This document shows positions 1 through 7,121 of a DNA stretch of 8,892 bases, one piece after another (the stretch's first letter is position 1; the number at the start of each line of letters is the position of its first letter). The DNA is taken from positions 1 through 8,892 of the forward strand of contig FR878215.1 in assembly GCA_000434335.1 (NCBI GenBank). Reading direction: 5' to 3'. The DNA is from Clostridium sp. CAG:492. Lineage in GTDB: Bacteria > Bacillota > Clostridia > TANB77 > CAG-508. The position numbers and the translations under genes were made by a program. The notes under the pieces were generated by a model, which did not search any database, was not told where the DNA came from, and saw nothing but the letters and a program-made list of their open reading frames with translations.

Positions 1-15
1 TTTAATGCAATAATT

Positions 16-1332
16 TTATGCAGTTTCTACTTTTTTATTTGTTGATTTTCTTTTTGGTCTTTCTATATCTTCCAAGTTTCTGTTTTCATTTATAATTAAT
101 TCAGGTTTTCCACCTTTTTTTATTGTATCTTTAGTTATAATACATTTCTCAATCTTTGGATTTGAAGGTATTTCAAACATAATATCTCTCATAATTTCTT
201 CTAATATTGAACGTAGTCCTCTTGCTCCAGTTTTACGCTCAATTGCCTTATCAACAATTGCATCCAATGCATCGTCTTCAAATTCTAAATCAACATGATC
301 TATTTCAAATAATTTTTTATATTGTTTTACTAAAGAATTTTTAGGTTTAGTTATAATATCTAATAAAGCTTGCTTATCTAGCTCTTTTAAAGTAGCTATT
401 ATTGGAAGTCTACCTACAAATTCTGGAATTAAACCAAATTTTAATAGATCTTGTGGTAATAGTTGTTTTAAAATTTCGTTTTCGTCTTCTTTTTTGTTTT
501 CTTGAAGATTTGTTCCAAATCCTATTGATTTTTTGCCTGTTCTGTCTTTTATAAGATTATCTAATCCTTCAAATGCTCCACCACAAATGAATAATATATT
601 TTCTGTATTTATTTGTATAAATTCTTGATGTGGATGTTTTCTTCCTCCTTGGGGTGGAACTGATGCGGTAGTTCCTTCAACAATTTTCAATAATGCTTGT
701 TGAACACCTTCACCACTTACATCCCTTGTTATTGATGGATTTTCAGATTTTCTAGTTATTTTATCTATTTCATCAATATAAATTATTCCTTTTTCTGCTT
801 TTGCCACATCATAATCAGCTGCTTGAATTAATTTTAGTAATATATTTTCTACATCCTCACCAACATATCCAGCTTCAGTTAATGTTGTAGCATCTGCTAT
901 TGCAAATGGTACTTTTAAAATTCTAGCCAAAGTCTGTGCTAATAATGTTTTTCCACATCCTGTAGGTCCAAGTAATAATACATTACTTTTTTGTATTTCT
1001 ACATCATTAATTTCTTTACTTTTTTCTACATTATTTATTCTTTTATAATGATTATATACAGCTACTGATAATGTTTTTTTGGCTTCATCTTGACCAATTA
1101 CATACTCGTCTAGTATTTTTTTAATTTCTGATGGAGTAGGTAATTTTTCATTTTCATTTAAAGTATATTCCTCTTCATTTTCGTAAAGTTCATCCTCTAA
1201 AATTCCATTACAAGCTTTTATACATTCATCACATATATACACTCCTGGACCTGCAATTAACTTTTCTACTGCATTTTGTGTTTTTCCACAAAATGAACAT
1301 CTTACACTATTGCTTTTATTGCCGTTTGCCAT
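16..1332 (-). CDS. clpX: ATP-dependent Clp protease ATP-binding subunit ClpX
   Basis: ClpX is the AAA+ unfoldase of the cytosolic ClpXP protease. It recognises degradation tags, unfolds the substrate with ATP and threads it into ClpP. The 438-residue protein is complete. It has an N-terminal C4 zinc-binding domain (Cys12, Cys15, Cys34, Cys37), Walker A GPTGCGKT at 122-129, pore-1 loop GYVG at 155-158 and Walker B ending in Asp187-Glu188. The RKH loop is at 231-233, the IGF loop that docks on ClpP at 270-272, the arginine finger in GRLP at Arg308 and sensor-2 GARGLR around Arg371. The C-terminus is a short charged Lys/Glu tail. The ATG is preceded by AGGAGGG four bases upstream. It lies 49 bp after clpP, so co-transcription with clpP is likely. 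Every key residue is present and the IGF loop matches a ClpP partner encoded next door. Confidence 0.98.
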   Translation of the reverse strand: MANGNKSNSVRCSFCGKTQNAVEKLIAGPGVYICDECIKACNGILEDELYENEEEYTLNENEKLPTPSEIKKILDEYVIGQDEAKKTLSVAVYNHYKRINNVEKSKEINDVEIQKSNVLLLGPTGCGKTLLAQTLARILKVPFAIADATTLTEAGYVGEDVENILLKLIQAADYDVAKAEKGIIYIDEIDKITRKSENPSITRDVSGEGVQQALLKIVEGTTASVPPQGGRKHPHQEFIQINTENILFICGGAFEGLDNLIKDRTGKKSIGFGTNLQENKKEDENEILKQLLPQDLLKFGLIPEFVGRLPIIATLKELDKQALLDIITKPKNSLVKQYKKLFEIDHVDLEFEDDALDAIVDKAIERKTGARGLRSILEEIMRDIMFEIPSNPKIEKCIITKDTIKKGGKPELIINENRNLEDIERPKRKSTNKKVETA

Positions 1333-1351
1333 TTTCCCTCCTAATTTTTCA

Positions 1352-1376
1352 AAAATAAAAATAACTTTTTACTTTT
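1352..1376 (-). other. A/U-only hairpin in the clpP-clpX spacer (possible)
   Basis: In the minus-strand transcript the 49-bp spacer can fold a pure A-U stem of about ten pairs with one bulged G and a GUUA loop (AAAAGUAAAAA pairing with UUUUUAUUUU). It has no G-C pairs and may be chance in AT-rich sequence. If real it could adjust clpX translation or message stability. It is not a convincing terminator. Confidence 0.2.
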
Positions 1377-1381
1377 TTAAA

Positions 1382-1987
1382 CTACTTTCTTTTATCCATT
1401 ATTCCATCTATTAATCCATATTTTAATGCTTCTTCTGCAGTCATGTAGTTATCTCTTTCAGTATCTCTTTGGATTGTTTCTAAACTTTGACCTGTTCTAT
1501 CACTTAATAGTTTATTTAATTTTTCTCTTGTTTTTACCATATGATCTGCATGGATTTTTATTTCGGTTGTTTGTCCAGATAATCCTCCACCACCAATTAA
1601 TGGTTGATGTATTAATATTTCTGAATTTGGTGTAGCAAATCTTTTACCTTTTTCTCCAGATGCTAATAATACAGCTCCCATACTAGCAGCCATTCCAACA
1701 CATATTGTTGATACTGGACAAGATATATAATTCATTGTGTCTACAATTCCCATACCATCTGTAATAGATCCTCCTGGGCTATTTATATATAAATATATTT
1801 CTTTTTCAGGATCTTCTGACTCTAAAAATAATAATTGTGCTATTACTAAACCAGCTGATGCACTATTTACGTCCTCTCCTAGAAATATGATTCTGTCTTT
1901 TAATAATCTTGAAAAAATATCGTAAGATCTTTCTCCTTTTGAAGTTTGTTCAACTACATATGGAACTAAACTATTTTTTTCTAACAT
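1382..1987 (-). CDS. clpP: ATP-dependent Clp protease proteolytic subunit ClpP
   Basis: ClpP is the serine peptidase that forms the tetradecameric degradation chamber used by ClpX and, in many Bacillota, ClpC or ClpE. The 201-residue length is normal. The N-terminus (SLVPYVVEQTSKGERSYDI) is the conserved axial-loop region. The catalytic triad is Ser102 (in GMAASMGA), His127 (in LIHQP) and Asp179 (second Asp of DTERD), with the oxyanion-side SPGGS at 70-74. The segment after His127 reads PLIGGGGLSGQ and is about three residues longer than the PLGGxxGQ form of E. coli and B. subtilis. It is glycine-rich and precedes the handle helix. The ATG has an excellent AAGGAGG ribosome-binding site six bases upstream. 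It lies between tig and clpX, the usual Bacillota order. I see no CtsR heptad repeat or CIRCE element upstream. Confidence 0.98.
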   Translation of the reverse strand: MLEKNSLVPYVVEQTSKGERSYDIFSRLLKDRIIFLGEDVNSASAGLVIAQLLFLESEDPEKEIYLYINSPGGSITDGMGIVDTMNYISCPVSTICVGMAASMGAVLLASGEKGKRFATPNSEILIHQPLIGGGGLSGQTTEIKIHADHMVKTREKLNKLLSDRTGQSLETIQRDTERDNYMTAEEALKYGLIDGIMDKRK

Positions 1988-2135
1988 AATCTTCCTCCTT
2001 TATTTATATAATTATATGAATTTTATAATATAACTGTTTATTTTTCAATAGCTCTTTTAATATATTTGAAAAAAGTCAGAGACATAGATAATATACTTTT
2101 TATACTTCAATTTGCCCCTAACTTTTTTTCATTTA
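1988..2135 (-). other. tig-clpP intergenic region
   Basis: This 148-bp gap holds no gene. Reading toward clpP it contains a possible stem just after the tig stop codons (2068-2130), a 14-nt sequence shared with the recN promoter (2065-2078) and the clpP ribosome-binding site AAGGAGG. The best promoter guess is TTGAAA with TATAAA at a short 15-nt spacing, which is weak. Whether clpP has its own promoter or is read through from tig cannot be settled from sequence. No CIRCE (TTAGCACTC-N9-GAGTGCTAA) or CtsR site was seen. Confidence 0.5.
2068..2130 (-). terminator. Weak terminator- or attenuator-like stem after tig
   Basis: On the minus strand GAAAAAAAGTTAG (2118-2130) can pair with CTGACTTTTTTC (2068-2079). 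The stem has about 12 pairs, with one bulged A and one G-U pair, around a 38-nt loop. The 3' arm ends in a run of six U, which resembles the A-tract/U-tract layout of AT-rich intrinsic terminators. The G-C content is low and the loop is long, so at best it would be a partial terminator between tig and clpP-clpX. Confidence 0.25.
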
Positions 2136-3473
2136 TTATTCAGATTTTTCTGTATTTGCAGTTTTTTCTGTTTTTTCAGCCTTTTTTGTAGCTTTTATTT
2201 TTGCATTATCTACTATAAATTGTATAGCTTTTTCAGTTGTTATATTATTTTTTAAATATTCTTTTAGATTTTCATTTTCTAAAAGTTCTTCTTCTTTTTT
2301 ACCGTAATTTTTAGCCATTTCTTTAATTTTTTCTTCTATTTCGGCGTCTGTAGCTTCAATTTTTTCTGCTTTAACTATTGCTTCTAATACTAATCTTGTT
2401 TTTACAGATTCTGATGCTTGAGCTTCATATTCTTTTCTCATATCATCTTCTGATTTATTTATTAATTTTAAGTATTGAGCTAAGTTTAAACCTTGGTATG
2501 CTAATCTTCCATCTATATCTTTTAATATATTGTCTAATTCAGTTTCAATCATTCCTGATGGAATATCTATTTCTGTATTTTTAGCAACTTCTTTAATTAC
2601 AGCATCTTCTAATTGATATTTAGCTTGATTTTTTTTGTCTTCTACTAATTTTTCTTTTATACTTGCTTTTAAATCTTTTAATGTATCGAATTCACTTACA
2701 TCTTTAGCAAATTCATCATCAATTGCTGGTAATTCTTTTACTTTTATTTCATGTAATTTAACTTTAAATGTTGCATCTTTTCCAGCTAATTCTTTTGAAA
2801 AATATTCTTCTGGGAATTTAACATTGATATCTTTTTCTTCATCGATTTTCATACCAATTACTTGGTCTTCAAATCCTGGTATAAATGTTTTGCTTCCAAT
2901 TTCTAATTCATGATTTTCAGCTTTTCCACCTTCGAATGGAACTCCATTAACAAATCCTTCAAAATCAATTACAGCTATATCTTTATTTTTTACAGCTCTA
3001 TTATCAACACTTACCATTCTTGCATTTTTTTCTGCCATACGGTCTAATTCTTTTTTAACATCTGCTGCAACTACTGATGTATCTATTTTTTCAACTTCTA
3101 CACCTTTATATTTTCCTAATTTAACTTCTGGTTTTGTTTGAACAACTGCTGTAAATATTAAGTCTTTTCCTTTTTCCATTTGAGTTATTTCTATTTCTGG
3201 TCTGCTTACAGCTTCTATGTTGTTTTCTTTTAATTCTTTTTCGTATATTTCAGGTACTATTTCATTAAAAGTATCTTCATAAAATATTGATGATCCATAT
3301 GTTCTTTCAATTATTGACATTGGAGCTTTACCTTTTCTGAATCCTGGTATGCTAAAATATTTAGCTGTTTTTTTGTAAACAGTTTTCATTCCTTCATCAA
3401 ATTTTTCAGCTTCTACTGTAAAAGTTAATTTTAATTCATTTGTTTTGTCTGTTTTTTCTACTTTTATACTCAT
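2136..3473 (-). CDS. tig: Trigger factor, ribosome-associated chaperone / peptidyl-prolyl isomerase
   Basis: Trigger factor binds near the ribosome exit tunnel, shields nascent chains and has FKBP-type prolyl isomerase activity (EC 5.2.1.8). The 445-residue protein shows the three usual parts. These are an N-terminal ribosome-binding domain with the signature GFRKGKAP at 44-51, an FKBP domain at roughly 162-245 (IDFEGFVNG, then GSKTFIPGFEDQ), and a helical C-terminal chaperone domain to about residue 425. The last 20 or so residues are a low-complexity Lys/Glu/Thr tail. Two tandem TAA codons end the frame. The ATG follows AAAGGA at a nine-base spacing, and another ATG directly after the AAAGG is out of frame. 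A clear promoter lies upstream at 3512-3539. tig leads the tig-clpP-clpX block, pairing folding help with proteolysis, a common Bacillota arrangement. Confidence 0.97.
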   Translation of the reverse strand: MSIKVEKTDKTNELKLTFTVEAEKFDEGMKTVYKKTAKYFSIPGFRKGKAPMSIIERTYGSSIFYEDTFNEIVPEIYEKELKENNIEAVSRPEIEITQMEKGKDLIFTAVVQTKPEVKLGKYKGVEVEKIDTSVVAADVKKELDRMAEKNARMVSVDNRAVKNKDIAVIDFEGFVNGVPFEGGKAENHELEIGSKTFIPGFEDQVIGMKIDEEKDINVKFPEEYFSKELAGKDATFKVKLHEIKVKELPAIDDEFAKDVSEFDTLKDLKASIKEKLVEDKKNQAKYQLEDAVIKEVAKNTEIDIPSGMIETELDNILKDIDGRLAYQGLNLAQYLKLINKSEDDMRKEYEAQASESVKTRLVLEAIVKAEKIEATDAEIEEKIKEMAKNYGKKEEELLENENLKEYLKNNITTEKAIQFIVDNAKIKATKKAEKTEKTANTEKSE

Positions 3474-3511
3474 TACTATTCATCCTTTCACTCTTTAAAA
3501 CTAGCTTTCTC

Positions 3512-3539
3512 ATTATAACACATATTTTTGATTTTGCAA
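3512..3539 (-). promoter_or_regulatory. Promoter of tig (sigma-A type, extended -10)
   Basis: On the minus strand a -35 box TTGCAA (3534-3539) and a perfect -10 TATAAT (3512-3517) are separated by 16 nt. TG one base before the -10 (TGTTATAAT) makes it an extended -10. The start of tig is about 40 bases further on. This is one of the three best promoter matches in the window and suggests tig(-clpP-clpX) is transcribed independently of the GNAT operon. Confidence 0.75.
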
Positions 3540-3613
3540 CCCTTGATTTTTAAATTCCCCATTTTTTGGTATATTGCTACAGTTTGCATTAAATATATGG
3601 CTATAAATAGAAT
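3540..3613 (-). other. Spacer between the GNAT gene and the tig promoter
   Basis: No open frame or RNA gene was seen here. I looked for an intrinsic terminator for the upstream operon and found only trivial stems such as CTAT-TT-ATAG and CCA-AAAAA-TGG, with no GC-rich hairpin followed by a U run. Termination may be Rho-dependent or the operon may read through into tig. Confidence 0.4.
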
Positions 3614-4564
3614 TTACTTAGCACTTTTTATTTTTTTTGTAATTTCATCTATTTTTGAAATTAGCATTTCTTGTCTTTTTTCAAATATTTGATTTAATGC
3701 TATATTTTTTTGTTCACTTAAGCTACAATCTACTTTGTATATATTGTAATCTTCATATACTTTTTCAATTTCTTTTATATAATTAATTTTCTTAGCATTT
3801 TCAATTGAAAATGGTTCACATAATATTATGTTTAATCTTACTTTTTGTATTTTTGCAATTTCTTTGATTTGTTCATCTAAAAAACTATAGTGATTATTAT
3901 AGTCTATATATAATAATACTTCTTCACCTTTTAAAGCTTCTTCTATTTTTTTTCTCAATTGTATATATGTTTTTATATTATTTAGCTCTATTTTTTTATT
4001 GTTTTCATCTTTAAAAAATTGTTTTACGTTTATACTTTTATAATTTATATTATCTTTTTTGTCTTGTTTTTCTATTAATTCACTACTTATATCTTCATCA
4101 AAATATGCAACTGTTATTTGTTTATTTTTTTGTTTACTCCAATCCAATATATAGTCTTTTTGCTTTGTTTTTTCATTTTCTTTTTCTTCAACTTTCTTAA
4201 ATCCATTTTTGTAGAAAAATAATAATGCTTTTTCATTACTTGAATTGATAGTTGTAGTTATTTGTGTTTTCTTTCTTTTTATATTATTTAATAGAATTGT
4301 ACCTATGCCTTCTCTTTGTATACTGCTTTTTACTATTATCAGCCAAACTTCATTTTTTAGATTATCAACACTTATAATACCTTCAATAACACCATCTTCT
4401 GTATATAATATTGTTGAATTTATATTTTCCACTAATTTTTTTCTCACTGAAGTGTAATCATTTAATATTATTTTATTTTTTGATGGCATTCCTGATTTAT
4501 TTATCTCTTCTTTCCACAGTTCCATTACATTATCTATATCTTCAATTTTTATCTTTTTTAACAA
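3614..4564 (-). CDS. GNAT-family N-acetyltransferase with an uncharacterised C-terminal domain
   Basis: Residues 1-142 (numbered from the TTG at 4564) form a GNAT acyl-CoA-dependent acetyltransferase domain. The acetyl-CoA pyrophosphate loop is QREGIG at 83-88 after the strand EVWLIIVKS. The second half has the typical N110-xx-A then FFYKNGF at 116-122. The substrate cannot be predicted. Residues about 148-316 are a second, Lys/Glu/Ile-rich part with alternating predicted strands (ITVAYFDED, EEVLLYIDY, RLNIILCEP, NIYKVDCSL) and helices, ending in a basic helix. It looks like an alpha/beta fold, but I recognise no family. The longest frame begins with a TTG at 4585 overlapping the stop of the previous gene. 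I prefer the TTG at 4564 because AGGAAGGG sits seven bases before it and the protein then begins MLKKIKIEDIDNVMELW, a normal GNAT start. It is last in the M50-tsaD-phosphoesterase operon. Confidence 0.82.
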   Translation of the reverse strand: MLKKIKIEDIDNVMELWKEEINKSGMPSKNKIILNDYTSVRKKLVENINSTILYTEDGVIEGIISVDNLKNEVWLIIVKSSIQREGIGTILLNNIKRKKTQITTTINSSNEKALLFFYKNGFKKVEEKENEKTKQKDYILDWSKQKNKQITVAYFDEDISSELIEKQDKKDNINYKSINVKQFFKDENNKKIELNNIKTYIQLRKKIEEALKGEEVLLYIDYNNHYSFLDEQIKEIAKIQKVRLNIILCEPFSIENAKKINYIKEIEKVYEDYNIYKVDCSLSEQKNIALNQIFEKRQEMLISKIDEITKKIKSAK

Positions 4565-4571
4565 AATATAT

Positions 4572-4579
4572 CCCTTCCT
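4572..4579 (-). promoter_or_regulatory. Ribosome-binding site deciding the GNAT start
   Basis: AGGAAGGG lies seven bases before the TTG at 4564. It is downstream of the alternative TTG at 4585, which overlaps the preceding stop codon as TTGA, so it cannot serve that codon. This is the main reason for shortening the gene by seven codons. Confidence 0.7.
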
Positions 4580-4581
4580 GC

Positions 4582-5289
4582 TCAATTTATTTTCAATAAT
4601 TTAAAATTTAAATAATCTGCACTTATTAGAGAAAAATTTATGCCCCCTATATCTCCGTTAATAGCATCTTTATGTGAATTTCCATGCAAATGTCCATAAT
4701 AGCATCTTTTTATATCATATTTTTTTAACACTTTGTAAAATTCTAAATGATTGTTTTCTAATAACTGTTGTTTTACTAAAGGTGGATAGTGCATAAATGC
4801 AATTATTTCTTTAGTATTATCATAATTATTAATTGCATCTTTTATTGATAGCTCTAGTCTTTGACATTCTCTATTAATCATTTTTTTGCTATTTTCAGTA
4901 TCTTGAAGAGCCCAGCCTCTAGAACCAACAAAAACTTTATTTTCATATTCTATTGCATTATTATATAAAAATTCTATATTATTAAATTTATTTTCTTCTA
5001 AAAATTTTTTCATACTTGTAACTGTAGTCCACCAATAATCGTGATTTCCTTTTAATAAAACTTTTTTCCCTGGTAATTCATTTAAATATTTAAAATCTAA
5101 ATATGTATCTTCTAAATGCATTGCCCATGAAAAATCACCTGGTAATACTACCATATCGTCATCATTTACTTTTGCCAACCAGTCTTGTTTTATTTTTTCA
5201 GCATGATTCTCCCAATTTTTTCCAAATATATCCATTGGTTTATCTTGACTAAATGACAAATGTAAATCTGCTATTACATATATTGACAT
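4582..5289 (-). CDS. Calcineurin-like metallophosphoesterase (predicted phosphohydrolase)
   Basis: This is a 235-residue, single-domain, soluble member of the calcineurin-like phosphoesterase superfamily, which uses two metal ions to cleave phosphate esters. All metal-site motifs are visible in order: Asp8 and His10 (DLHL), GDFSWA with Asp52, GNHDYWW with Asn82-His83, His167 (MHYPP), and GHLHG at 199-203. The GDFSWA and GNHDYWW variants suggest the small 'predicted phosphohydrolase' group (COG1768, from memory) rather than the YfcE, SbcD or CpdA types. The substrate is unknown. The ATG has AAGGAG six bases upstream. The gene starts 11 bp after tsaD and ends 17 bp before the chosen GNAT start, so it is translated from the same message. 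It has no signal peptide or membrane segment. Confidence 0.9.
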   Translation of the reverse strand: MSIYVIADLHLSFSQDKPMDIFGKNWENHAEKIKQDWLAKVNDDDMVVLPGDFSWAMHLEDTYLDFKYLNELPGKKVLLKGNHDYWWTTVTSMKKFLEENKFNNIEFLYNNAIEYENKVFVGSRGWALQDTENSKKMINRECQRLELSIKDAINNYDNTKEIIAFMHYPPLVKQQLLENNHLEFYKVLKKYDIKRCYYGHLHGNSHKDAINGDIGGINFSLISADYLNFKLLKIN

Positions 5290-5300
5290 TATTACTCCTT

Positions 5301-6290
5301 CTATTCTAACTTTAAATTTGGTATAGCATTTAAAGTTAAATCTGATATTTTCCCATTTATATAATTATAATATCCTGCACTTGCAATCATTGCTGCATTA
5401 TCTGTACATAGTTTCATTTTTGGATAATATATTTCGTATCCTTGATTTTTTAGATTTTCAAAACTTTTTCTTATATATGAATTAGCAGAAACTCCTCCTG
5501 CTAATGCAATTTTGTTAATATTTAATTCTTTTGCTGCTTTTAATGTATTAAATAGTAGCTCTTCTGTAATAGTCTTTTCAAAACTCGCACATAAATCTGC
5601 TTTGTTTATATCTGGTGTTTTATGATGAAGATTTATAACTGCTGTTTTTATTCCACTAAAGCTAAAATCTAAATTTTCAAAACGAGTTTTAGGTAAAGTT
5701 ATATTTGGTGTACCTTCTTTAGCAAGTTTATCAACTTTAGGTCCTCCTGGATATCCTAAACCTATAACTCTTGCAACTTTATCAAAAGCTTCACCTATTG
5801 CATCGTCTCTTGTTTTACCTAGTATCTCAAATTTTTTATAGTCTTTTATATGTACTAAATGAGTATGTCCTCCTGAAACAACTAAGCATAAAAATGGTGG
5901 TTTTAAATTTAAATTTGTTATATAGTTTGCTGCAATATGTCCTTCTATATGATTGGTTCCAACTAGTGGTTTATTTAAGGCGTAACTTAATCCTTTAGCA
6001 TATGAAACACCTACTAATAGTGCTCCAACTAAACCTGGACCATATGTGCATGCAATCATATCAATATCATCAAATGTCATATTTGCTTCTTTTAATGCTT
6101 CTTTAGCAACATTTGATATATTTTCGACATGCTGCCTTGAGGCAATTTCTGGAACAACTCCACCAAATTGAGTATGTATTGCAATTTGAGTATTTATTAC
6201 ATTTGAAAGAACTTCTCTACCATTTTTCACTATGGCCACAGAAGTTTCATCACAGCTTGATTCAATTCCTAATGTTATTATATCTTTCAT
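5301..6290 (-). CDS. tsaD: tRNA N6-adenosine threonylcarbamoyltransferase TsaD
   Basis: TsaD (Kae1/Qri7/YgjD family) transfers the threonylcarbamoyl group from threonylcarbamoyl-AMP to A37 of ANN-decoding tRNAs, forming t6A. In bacteria it works with TsaB and TsaE, and neither is encoded in this window. The 329-residue protein is full length. It has the ASKHA-type N-terminal motif GIESSCDET at 8-16, metal ligands His114 and His118 in NHIEGH, the nucleotide-site VSGGHTH at 138-144, a GGVSAN motif near the C-terminus and the third metal ligand Asp297 in CTDNAAM. The ATG follows GAGGGG at six bases. It lies 22 bp after the M50 protease and 11 bp before the phosphoesterase, inside a tight operon. 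tsaD is essential or near-essential in most bacteria, so the operon is probably expressed constitutively. Confidence 0.98.
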   Translation of the reverse strand: MKDIITLGIESSCDETSVAIVKNGREVLSNVINTQIAIHTQFGGVVPEIASRQHVENISNVAKEALKEANMTFDDIDMIACTYGPGLVGALLVGVSYAKGLSYALNKPLVGTNHIEGHIAANYITNLNLKPPFLCLVVSGGHTHLVHIKDYKKFEILGKTRDDAIGEAFDKVARVIGLGYPGGPKVDKLAKEGTPNITLPKTRFENLDFSFSGIKTAVINLHHKTPDINKADLCASFEKTITEELLFNTLKAAKELNINKIALAGGVSANSYIRKSFENLKNQGYEIYYPKMKLCTDNAAMIASAGYYNYINGKISDLTLNAIPNLKLE

Positions 6291-6312
6291 TTTATTCCCC
6301 TCTTAAATATTA

Positions 6313-7047
6313 CTATAATCCAAACACTAAACTTACTAATTTCATTAATCCATAATAAATGCTAGTTATAGCTGGTGATATTATTGTTCCTGCTATTCCT
6401 GTAATCCAAATTATTAAAAATATTATATAAAATATTTGTTGATTATTTTCAAACCAATTTCTAGCATTGTATGGTAAGAAATAACTTAAAACTTTTGAAC
6501 CATCTAATGGTGGTAATGGTATTAAATTAAATACTCCCAAACCTATATTTATTGAAATTATACTTTGCAAAATTGTTATAATTGTTAGTGCTGTCCTTGT
6601 ATCCATAGAAGTTAATGCATTAAATTTTATTAAAACCCCATATATAGCAGAAAATACTATCGCTAATATGAAATTAGCTAATGGACCTGCTATAGAAACA
6701 ATTGCTTCTGCTTTTCTTACAGAAATATTTCTATTAAAATTTCTTGAATCAATTTCTACAGGTCTGCCCCATCCAAAACCTAAAAACAATAGCATTACTA
6801 TTCCTATTGGATCCATGTGTTTTAATGGATTTAAACTTAATCTTCCTTGTGATTTTGCAGTATCATCGCCTAATTTATAGGCAGCCCATGCATGAGCATA
6901 CTCATGAAATGTTATTGCAATTAATACACCTGGTATACTTAATAATAAAGCTAATATTTGCCCTGGATTTGAAGCATATCCTACAAACATACTTAATACA
7001 CATATTCCTAAAAATATGTATAATATTCTTTTGTCAAAATAAAACAT
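6313..7047 (-). CDS. Site-2-protease-type M50 family integral membrane metallopeptidase
   Basis: This is a 244-residue polytopic membrane protein of the compact, PDZ-less S2P-like group (the YwhC/Rv-type 'site-2 protease family protein'). The zinc-binding HEYAH motif lies at 48-52 in the second hydrophobic segment, NPLKHMDPIG at 73-82, and the third zinc ligand Asp182 in NLIPLPPLDG. Around five or six hydrophobic segments are visible (about 8-26, 31-47, 83-93, 115-140, 155-176, 203-240). Family members cut transmembrane or near-membrane substrates, but this subgroup has no well-defined target. There is no sigma or anti-sigma gene nearby, so a SpoIVFB- or RseP-like role cannot be inferred. The start follows AGGTGAG close to the ATG. 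It leads the four-gene operon and has its own promoter at 7084-7112. Confidence 0.9.
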   Translation of the reverse strand: MFYFDKRILYIFLGICVLSMFVGYASNPGQILALLLSIPGVLIAITFHEYAHAWAAYKLGDDTAKSQGRLSLNPLKHMDPIGIVMLLFLGFGWGRPVEIDSRNFNRNISVRKAEAIVSIAGPLANFILAIVFSAIYGVLIKFNALTSMDTRTALTIITILQSIISINIGLGVFNLIPLPPLDGSKVLSYFLPYNARNWFENNQQIFYIIFLIIWITGIAGTIISPAITSIYYGLMKLVSLVFGL

Positions 7048-7083
7048 ATCTCACCTATCCTTTAAAATTAATTTACAAATGGT

Positions 7084-7112
7084 ATTATATATTAAAATTC
7101 ACATAAAGTAAA
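7084..7112 (-). promoter_or_regulatory. Promoter of the M50-tsaD-phosphoesterase-GNAT operon
   Basis: In the recN-M50 gap the minus strand has a -35 TTTACT (7107-7112), a 17-nt spacer and a perfect -10 TATAAT (7084-7089). The M50 start is about 37 bases past the -10. The -35 is only a 4/6 match but the spacing is ideal. I see no terminator between the recN stop (7122) and this promoter, so the operon may also receive read-through from recN. Confidence 0.65.
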
Positions 7113-7121
7113 GGAGAATAT

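Noticed and set aside
6..22. TGCA...TGCA partial inverted repeat across the clpX stop codon
   Set aside because: Only the outer TGCA blocks match, and TGCA is self-complementary. The inner bases do not pair well and there is no U run, so it is not a supported terminator, and the window ends here.
2041..2135. CtsR or CIRCE heat-shock operator upstream of clpP
   Set aside because: GTCAGAGACATAG looks vaguely like a CtsR heptad pair but neither half matches RGTCAAA, and no CIRCE inverted repeat is present.
2635..2913. Plus-strand 92-codon open frame within tig
   Set aside because: It is antisense to the FKBP domain of trigger factor. Its Ser/Phe-rich composition simply reflects the reverse complement of Lys/Glu codons.
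6744..7106. Plus-strand 120-codon open frame opposite the M50 protease gene
   Set aside because: It is antisense to a gene with all zinc-site motifs, has the Leu/Ile-rich composition expected of AT-rich antisense, and no translation signals.
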